Source of the DNA: Magnolia sinica
Lineage: Eukaryota; Streptophyta; Magnoliopsida; Magnoliales; Magnoliaceae
DNA: 64,000 nt
Direction of reading: 5' to 3'
Assembly (NCBI RefSeq): GCF_029962835.1
Contig: NC_080577.1
Location: forward strand, 6,200,001 to 6,264,000
Shown here: one piece after another, positions 56,772-64,000 of the stretch
Layout: every line of letters starts with the position of its first letter
Numbering within the stretch: position 1 is the stretch's first letter
The notes under the pieces: model-generated
What the model saw: the letters and a program-made list of their open reading frames with translations, nothing else
The model's database searches: none
What the model was told of the DNA's origin: nothing
Made by a program: the position numbers and the translations under genes

Positions 56772-56849
56772 TTGGTTTTGCTGTAACGCAACAGCTTCCG
56801 GAGTTGATGTGGCGTGGTAAGGGTGGCCGCTTCCAACTTCCTTCTGGAC

Positions 56850-57376
56850 GGACGCGGATTGCGTCATACCCCCGCCCGGACGGTAATCCGTCCGGACAAT
56901 GCTCTGTGGTGCCCACTGTGATGCAAGTGTTTCATCCACGCCGTTAATAGCTTTTCTCAGATAATTTTAATATTTGAACCCAAAAATGAAGAAGGTCCAC
57001 AGCTCCAGTGGACCACACTAAAGGAAGCTCCAGTGATAATGACATCCACCGTTGAAACCTTTCAAAGGGCCATCGTGATGTTTTTTTAACCATCCAACCT
57101 ATTCATAAGGTCATGTAGACGTGTACTAAGTGGAAAAACAAATATAAGCTTGATCCGAAACTTCTCCAGCTCCCAAGAAGTTTTTAACGGTGAATGTTCA
57201 ATGCCCACTTTGTGGTCTAGTTAAGCCCTTTAACTACCTCATGTTTTTCATCACACTTAAAATGATCTTTGAAATACGATGAAAGGCTTGGATAAAACAT
57301 ATAAATCACGGTGGGGTCCACAGAGCCCTGCCCGGACGGATTACCGTCAGGGCGGGGTAGGACGCAATCCACGTCC
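56850..57376. mobile_element. Mutator-like long-TIR MITE, 527 bp
   Basis: The left end (ggacgcggattgcgtcatac, then ccccgcccggacggtaatcc) is mirrored by the right (ggattaccgtcagggcgggg, then taggacgcaatccacgtcc). The flanks cttctggac (56841-56849) and catccggac (57377-57385) agree at 7 of 9. The TIR continues inward past 100 bp. Confidence 0.88.
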
Positions 57377-57424
57377 CATCCGGACGCCGTTTGCTTGCGC
57401 CTTTCGCAGGATCTTTCTGCCGAA

Positions 57425-57665
57425 GCTACGTGGGGCCCACCGTGATATTTGTAGGAAATCCATCCGGTCTATCCATTTATCCGGATCATGGTATGACATG
57501 GGCCAAAGTTGACGCAAATCCAAAACTTGGCTGCTCGATAAATGATTAAACGTCCACCATTGAAACATTCGTGGAATCACGTAAGTTTCTGTGTTTTCAG
57601 TGCATCCTATTAGGAATGACATTGTGAACGGTGTGGATGATATATAAGCATCACCGTCCATATCA
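57425..57665. repeat. Truncated Mutator-like MITE
   Basis: It starts 'cgtggggcccaccgtgatat' and 'ggaaatccatccggtctatc' and ends in a shortened inverse arm (gaacggtgtggatgatatat). The middle is about half the usual length. Confidence 0.6.
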
Positions 57666-58476
57666 TAGTTGGAACTATAAATAAGCCTTTTTTTTTTTTT
57701 TTAAAGCTTACTGGTACACTCATGGTCAGTTCACACCCCCTCTAAGGAATCGATACTTAAGACTTCAGTATTGAAACTAGGTATCTTTCACTGAGTCTAC
57801 CTCCGGAGCTATGGATTTGGGTATCAACTATGAATAAGTATTTTTTTTTTTTTAATTTATTTTTTATTTTTCAATTCAGCTATAAATAAGTTATTTTCCC
57901 AATGTCGTTCTTCATCCTAACCTCTGATTTTAGAGTTGAATGCAAGTCATGGGATGATTTTTCTTTCCTTGTTCTAAATTCATCCACAAAACAAGATGGT
58001 CACAGTAAGCTGAATGGACAATTCAGATCATCAAACTACTCAGCATGTTGGCCTCAATGAGCGGCAACACACCGTGGATACTGAATTGCCATGAGGCAAA
58101 ACCAACTCGTTCCTTAGATACATGAAAGATGCATGCGGACAGCTTAATTTGATTTAATTGCATGCACGCATGCAATTTCTCAGTGAATTTAAGTGCACGA
58201 GTAGCATTGACCCCTCTCTACCAGCTTAGAGCTTTGCTAGAATACATTCCAAAGTGGTACTATACCATAATTGTCCTTGATTAATCAAGGCATGTCAACT
58301 CTAGAATTAGAGAGGTGATCACATCTCTTTAGTCCTCTAATGGTTATACAAACCATTGAATCTGTGCCATTCATCTTCAGTTTTTGTGAAGATTCAAAAA
58401 TCGTGTAGACCATTGGATCCTATGGGCCCACTCTTTCGGGCCAACTTTTAGAAATCATTAAAACTTAATTCTGAAT
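57666..58476. other. Intergenic, no gene recognised
   Basis: Poly-T tracts at 57690-57702 and 57841-57853; otherwise unique-looking sequence without a gene. Confidence 0.45.
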
Positions 58477-58638
58477 TGGCTGTTTGGGTGCCACCTAAAA
58501 ATGAGCTCATTTCAATAAATATCCCATCGACAATCTTTCTTTTTTTTCGTGAGGGTCTCATCTATTTGTGGCCTAAATTGTCTGGTGGCTCTTAAACCCA
58601 CAATCACCGATGATTATGGTACGTCCAAACAGGCCCTT
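58477..58638. mobile_element. Small hAT-like MITE, about 160 bp
   Basis: The end ggctgtttgggtgccacc is mirrored by gtacgtccaaacaggccc. The inner 'aaaatgagctcattt' parallels the MITE at 36119. Target duplication unclear. Confidence 0.5.
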
Positions 58639-59107
58639 CTTTGGGTTTACATCACTGACCTCTTTGATGCAAGCAAACATGTCCCTAGACACCGGACATG
58701 GAGTGTATTTCCAACTAGTGGGGTAAGTGTCAGCTTGGGCCCAACCCAATGAATTTAAGAAGGCCCAGAACCCATCCTGACCTGATCAGCTCTAGTCCAA
58801 CCCAATAAATTTCATCAGGCTTAAAGCCCATCTTGATCTGATACACAATTTCCAAATTAGATATATTAATCAAAGGCCCATTCATTTGGGCCGAGAGCCT
58901 CAATACAAGTTCGGTCCAAGGGCCCTCCAAACTTACAAGTTTGGGCTCAAGCCCAACGAGCTTCAGACCAAAGGGAAGCCCAACCCATTGAAACCCTTTA
59001 TTCTATCAACGCATGGTTGAATTGGTAGAGTTCTGCAGAGTGGCAAACTATTCATTTTGTAGTTGAAATTTGTAATGGAAACAAAGAGGCCAGTTCCTCT
59101 GCAATCC
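58639..59107. repeat. Unclassified repeat with 'cccaacccaatgaa' words
   Basis: Imperfect repeats of 'gcccaacccaatgaattt', 'gtccaacccaataaatttca' and 'agcccaacgagcttca' occupy 58735-59000, related to 40505-41465. No gene. Confidence 0.45.
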
Positions 59108-59507
59108 TGTGGCCCAACGTGACGAGACGTGTTCATGACATCCACTTCGTCCATCATCTATGCTCCCTCATGTTCTCCTTAGATCTCAAAAATCAGGCAA
59201 ACCCAAAGCTTAGGTGAGCCATACCATCTTAGATCATGCTTAAAACCTCTACAATTATGTGGTAACCACCTCAGTTTTGGAATGGCTTGATTTGTGGAAC
59301 ATCCATTCACCTTAATTAGTGGGGTGGATCTCATGAATGGATTGGATGGCCTATACGTACATAACATGGTGGGCCTCATACACAATCTAGAAAGCCTTGA
59401 TGGTAGGTCTCCATCACATCCAAACTGTACCCTGTGGTGTGACCCACCTAGGTAACATGAAAGGGACGGAGTGTATGTAGGCCGTACGTCATGGTGGGCA
59501 CACATAC
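59108..59507. mobile_element. Mutator-like MITE, degenerate
   Basis: The left run (tgtggcccaacgtgacgaga, then catccacttcgtccatc) is mirrored by the right (gggacggagtgtatgtaggc, then cgtacgtcatggtgggcaca). No target duplication recognised. Confidence 0.6.
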
Positions 59508-59743
59508 AACATTGTAGAATGAACCTATTCTACAATAGTTGTAGAGGAACATATTCATCCTCCTCTCTTTTCATTTTCCTCCAGCCTCTGTCATCTTTAC
59601 CAATAACTTGGGTTCTCACAGAAGAAGGTTAGAGTGGGCTGAGACCCTGTGTAAGGGTTGCACTCAGTCTTCCATGTCTGGCCCAGGAATTGGCTTGCTC
59701 TACTCATTTTGCCTACTCTACTTGTATAAGAAAACTGAATAGT
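59508..59743. other. Intergenic, no gene recognised
   Basis: A short inverted motif 'attgtagaatgaacctattc' and 'tacaatagttgtagagg' lies near 59512-59550. No gene. Confidence 0.4.
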
Positions 59744-60115
59744 AAGGCCCCATTTGGATTGATGGAATCCAAAAAATGGATTAGGAAAAGAAAACAATAT
59801 GTTCGACAAAAATCATGGATTAAAAAAGAATCCGTGGAAAAGAATTTTAAAACGGTTGTTTGTGTTAGCTTTCATGATTTTCAAGAAAATATAAAATATT
59901 AAATGGTTAAAAGGTGAAATTTGTCTTTTGAAAAGTGTCTAGGCAAGTTTTCTAAAGAAAAAGAAAAATGCCCATTTTAGTGAAAAAAGCAAGGAAAGAA
60001 AATTAATTTTCCGCAGAGTATTTAATTGCTGTAGCGGGTGGAAAATGTCACATCTGAGGAAAATATTTTCATTTTCATAGTTTCCTTTTGGATTCTACCG
60101 ATCTTAACAGGCCTA
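59744..60115. mobile_element. hAT-like MITE, about 370 bp
   Basis: The left end (aaggccccatttggattgat, then ggaatccaaaa) is mirrored by the right (ttttggattctaccgatctt, then aacaggcct). It is A-rich inside, with no coding capacity. Confidence 0.5.
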
Positions 60116-61339
60116 GGGAAAAATAAAAAATAAAAAAGAAAGAAAAACTAAGACCAATAGCCATGTCCATGAGCACAACCTATTTCTTGGGCTCTGACGG
60201 GTTCAAGGTGGGCCCTACCTGATGAACGAACCCGAGCATATGTCGTGAATGACTCATAAATCCCTCACTTCATACCAATCTCCTTAGAATATATCAGAAA
60301 GGTTTTTTAATGGCACAAGTGAACCTGTCAACAATCGTTTTTCTAATGCCAAGTGGAAGATTTTGGATGATCACACCATTTACTACACAGTATAAATGAA
60401 CATCATGTTTTTATTCTAATGGAAGCTTTATGATCTTCATTTATATTGTATACTAAGTGAAATGGGCACATGTTCCTTCATATTCTATGTTCCATCACAC
60501 CAAACTAAGTTTTCTTAAATCCGTCCAAAGTAAGTCTTATTCAATAAAAACAAGAACAAGATTGCCAAAGAAATAAAAAAGCAGAGAGGGAGAGAGGCAT
60601 GAATGAGCACACATGCCAATATGTCACATATATGGGAGATCTAAGCCACATTATCAGGTGGGGCCGATCATGAGGATGTCCTGGTCCATAAATCTGGCCA
60701 GTACTCTTTATCAGGTAGCTGCACTTGTGTGAGGAAAAGGGACAGGTCAAAAGAAAATCACCAATGTCCTGAATTCAAGGTAGTCGTGTGGCTCATCTCA
60801 TACGAGGAATAGCCTAGATTTTGAGATGGAGTATGTTTAGATCGAGTCACACCTGATGCATGGCTTGGATCTCGAACAAGCATGCCATGTTGGCACCTGT
60901 GACGTGGCTCATCACTTCAATATCTCTGGGTGCGAATTCATTTACGAGCTGTTTAGGGTGAGGGATTTGAAGGAGCTATTTGTGAAATACAAGGGTTTTA
61001 AATTTTCCTGTTTGTTTTTTTGGGATTTGTCAAATTCGTAGATCCTTCAAATTCACTTCTTCCAAATTCATAGATTTTTCTATCTCTTCAAATGGGGCCC
61101 TGGGTCTAATGGAAGAAAAGAAATAATAGACCCGAACTGGGTCTCTTGTCAAGCTAGATCGTAGATCGTATGTGGTTCAGTGGTCTTTGCCTCTTCGTAG
61201 GTGGTATCTAGCACTTTGTCCGCTGCTGGGTGGCTCTTTTTCATTTGTTTTCTGTTTTATTACGTTCTTTCAACTTTGATGTCTTTTTTAATAAATTGAC
61301 TTCCTTTAATGTTGGTTTGGTTTTTTTAATTTTTATGAA
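60116..61339. other. Intergenic, no gene recognised
   Basis: AT-rich sequence with scattered gtgggcc words. Short open frames are without similarity. Confidence 0.45.
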
Positions 61340-61510
61340 GGGAACATTTCGGTCATAAGTTGCTTATGTCTTAAATAACTTATCTTGGTTTCTATTTATT
61401 GAGTTGAATATTGAGCTAAGTGATTAAATAATTTTAAATAAAATATTTTACTTGTAATAGATCATAAACCAAACCTACCTCAAATAAGTTACTTATTTAC
61501 TACTATGCGT
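61340..61510. repeat. Small element related to the arms of the hAT-like family
   Basis: 'ggaacatttcggtcataagt' opens a segment with 'cttatcttggtttctattta' and 'caaataagttacttattta', matching words in 12405-12560 and 10662-10800. It is probably a short deletion derivative. Confidence 0.5.
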
Positions 61511-61674
61511 AAAAGTTTTTATTTTTTTTAATATATTTTTAAAGTAAGATATTTCATGGTATTGAAATGGCCAAAATGCCAAGTAGATGAACAATCATTA
61601 GTATTTTTAGATATTTATTAGAATAAAAGTATTGATCGTAAATCAAGAAGTAAACAATACATTTTCACAATACA

Positions 61675-61677
<3 letters not shown>

Positions 61678-61743
<66 letters not shown>
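61678..61743. repeat. (AT)n microsatellite, about 33 units
   Basis: An uninterrupted AT dinucleotide run of about 66 bp. Confidence 0.96.
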
Positions 61744-61748
<5 letters not shown>

Positions 61749-62290
61749 AAACTATCATTGAAGTCGAATATAACTGATGTCACCACACAATTATAAGTGT
61801 TATTAATTATTGATGCAATTTTCTAATAAATTCTCCCTAGTTAATACTTTGATACTTGCACAGACAAAAACAAGAGATAAATGAGACCCTGACTTGTATA
61901 GGGGACCCTCCGATGCATAAGTTAGGACATTAGGTCTTTTGTACGGTAAGATCTCTTTAAGAAAAGAGTCACCAGTCGAGTATTAGGATATGTGATGGGT
62001 ACCTTACATTGGCTAAGGGTACCTCTATTTATAAGAGAAGGAAGACAGCCCTAAGGAGAAGTCGTTTTTGATACGTTGGCGACGAATCCGTTCAAAGATT
62101 CGTCTAAGATCCTCTCAAGATTATCGTTGTTTGAGGTTATCGGGATCTGATTTGATCCTCTGAAGATCTTGGAAGAGATCTTCGGACCGTTGGAGAGATT
62201 CCTAAACTATTGATCTGGGAGAAGATCGTACAATTCATATTAAGCTTTTCGATTAATCGGCATTCGCCTTGTTTTAGAGTTTATCCCGAA
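61744..62290. other. Intergenic, possibly an LTR fragment
   Basis: Contains 'acctctatttataagagaag', a TATA-like motif, in a context resembling an LTR leader, but no ends or duplicate were found. No gene. Confidence 0.3.
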
Positions 62291-62363
62291 CTATAACCAA
62301 GCTATGGCTGAGCTATGATCGAGCTATAGATAAGCTATGGCCGAGCTATAGCTGAGTTATAAG
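62291..62363. repeat. 11-bp minisatellite
   Basis: Six consecutive 11-bp units of consensus CTATRGCTGAG, plus a partial seventh, without length variation. Confidence 0.93.
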
Positions 62364-63621
62364 TTTGGTCGGCAATTGGCCATTTGAGTGGACTTACAGT
62401 TACATCCTCTTTTAGTGTCCTTACAGTTGCATCGACCTCCTTGAAGGTCGGCCTGTTTTCGAACATGGAAAACCCCTTAAGACTCGAATGTCATTAGGTC
62501 CATGTTGGTTAGTAAAGTTGTTCCATTCCAAAAGTTGACCTATGAAACTTGTCTGATTTTTCACCCAACTTTAATCATTTTCTATTTATAGCCATTTACG
62601 ATTATAGTTAAAACCAAATAAGCCTTTAAAAAGAGAAACCCATGGATCTAAGTATGTCTAAATCCATATATATATACTTTTAAAATCATAAAAAGTGGTT
62701 GTTTTTTTTTTTTTTTTTAAATAATAATAATTAATACCTTTTTTATTTAAAGCAAAAAACCATAACTCCTCTGCAATGCAACAAATACTCTCCAAAGTCA
62801 TGAATTTTGTAGTTAAATATTCAAACGGTGAATTTTAGAATTTGCTAAATCTAAAACCATTTTAAATTCACAAATTTACCAAATTCCATTCTCATCCCCT
62901 TGACCCCAAACAGGCCCTTAGCACCCATGCCTTCTACTCTCCCACCTTAAAAATGCTAGAAATATTCTTTCTACGTCAGATTGAAGTGTTGAACCACCTT
63001 AAACATGTAATCTTGGCTCACATATGCAAAATCTGAGCCATGTTCCAGCTGAGGTTCTATGCGACCGTTCTACATCCTAAAATCCAGACTGGAACACTCA
63101 TCAACTGGGCATGCATGTACCTTGAATAGGCCGTGGGCGATTTTCTTTCCAACAGTAGAATTTGCACACACAAGTGCGGTTAACCTGAAGAGTGGATGGC
63201 CCTGATTAACTCGCAGGGCATTTTCATGATCGAGCCAGAATTCTCGCATGCATACCAATCTCGCACGTTTCCTATATTCACATCATATATCACTCGTCGC
63301 TCACTTTGAATTTCACTAGTCAGTAGTTCACCCTCAGTTTGTTAAGCACTTCTCAGCTGTCTATTAGGAAGGCTTTGGCCACATGGTCCACTCTATCCTC
63401 ATGGCATCTATCAGTGGTCCAAGCCCAATCCCATACATCAAAAACTCGAGAACTGCTACGTGTCAAAGTATCCCACGTTGGATGCTGGATTCTGAGGGTC
63501 ATTCTTCTACTACTCCTGTGGCAATATCAAGCCTTTTTTTTAGGTGCCACAAAACTGCTTGGGCTTGGCTGGTTTGGTCCATCCAGCTGGCTGGGACATG
63601 CTTTATTTACGGGAACCTAAC
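62364..63621. other. Intergenic, no gene recognised
   Basis: AT-rich with a poly-T run at 62702-62718. Open frames near 63070 and 63339-63751 show no recognisable protein similarity. Confidence 0.45.
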
Positions 63622-64000
63622 TTTGTGGGGCCCACTATATCGTGTGTGTAACATCCAATACATGCACTTGATGCCAACCCCTCACTATTACCATGCAGAC
63701 CTAAAATTGGCCAGACTCAAAAAGTCAGGCCACACCATTTGTAAAATGTAAAAAGTCACACCTAAAACCTCTTAAATTCAAGTGGTGTGGCCCACAAGAG
63801 TTTTGGGTCGGGTTAACCCTTCATCTTAGTTAAACGAACCTAATGCGTGGGTTGGACACCATATACTCACTGGTTGTGGGCCCCACACAAACTTATGGTT
63901 GTCTCCTACTTCCCATTGTTCCTTGTGATGTGGCCCGCCTGAGTTGTGGATCAGGCTATTTTTTGCCCGATATCCTGAGGCATTTCTGATGGATTGACTA
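63622..64000. mobile_element. Mutator-like MITE cut by the window end
   Basis: It starts with 'ctttgtggggcccactatat', 'cgtgtgtgtaacatcc', followed by the family blocks 'gtggcccacaagagttttgg' and 'tgatgtggcccgcctgagtt'. The right arm lies beyond the window. Confidence 0.6.

Noticed and set aside
56156-57661. Minus-strand frames of about 100 residues (56156, 57347)
   Set aside because: They cross Mutator-like MITE arms; the same peptides recur wherever the repeat occurs.
63339-63751. Two overlapping frames of 93 and 122 residues
   Set aside because: They overlap in different frames, lack family motifs and run into the terminal MITE.

Overview
This is nuclear DNA from a seed plant. It has plant transposon superfamilies (CACTA, Athila-type Gypsy, Mutator-like and hAT-like elements), intron-containing plant genes and AT-rich intergenic sequence. 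Dozens of copies of a repeat built on GTGGGGCCCACC plus 'catgatgtatgtg' resemble repeats I associate with magnoliids (Magnoliales/Laurales). That placement is inference, not proof. Only two host genes are well supported: the 5' end of a RINGLET (RLT1/RLT2)-type homeobox-DDT gene at the left edge (minus strand, 1580-2247, rest outside the window) and a complete single-exon DMP/DUF679 membrane-protein gene (minus strand, 51528-52169).

Layout: 1-2570 RLT 5' gene end, intron and 5' flank. 3.1-8.2 kb is a cluster of about 0.5-kb Mutator-like MITEs with long terminal inverted repeats (TIRs) and 9-bp target-site duplications (TSDs). 9.2-38 kb is a nested transposon block. A hAT-like element carrying tandem 'gggcccacctttgatgtgg' units (10662-12404, itself holding a 651-bp insertion) is followed by a second copy (about 12466-37964). 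That copy is split by a CACTA/En-Spm element (13204-37359), which is in turn split by an Athila-lineage Gypsy retrotransposon (23749-35452, TSD GCAAT). The CACTA carries decayed tnp2 and Transposase_24-like genes plus exon-like fragments of host genes (a 5'-nucleotidase, a P4-type ATPase and two unassigned pieces). 38-44 kb holds LTR relics and other repeats. 44133-47234 is a solo LTR with a perfect 5-bp duplication (ATAAC) inside an older LTR remnant. 47.6-48.1 kb and 52.9-57.7 kb are dense Mutator-like MITE clusters on both sides of DMP. 58-64 kb is intergenic with small MITEs, an 11-bp minisatellite, an (AT)n tract and one MITE cut by the window end.

The two host genes have no visible functional link. 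The rest is best read as a record of successive transposition: hAT-like array, then CACTA, then Athila, with MITEs landing repeatedly between and within repeats. The transposase, gag and pol reading frames all carry stops or frameshifts, so I see no intact autonomous element. The most distinctive features are the triple nesting, the gene-fragment capture in the CACTA, and the mass amplification of GTGGGNCCCAC sequence, which matches the consensus of TCP transcription-factor sites.
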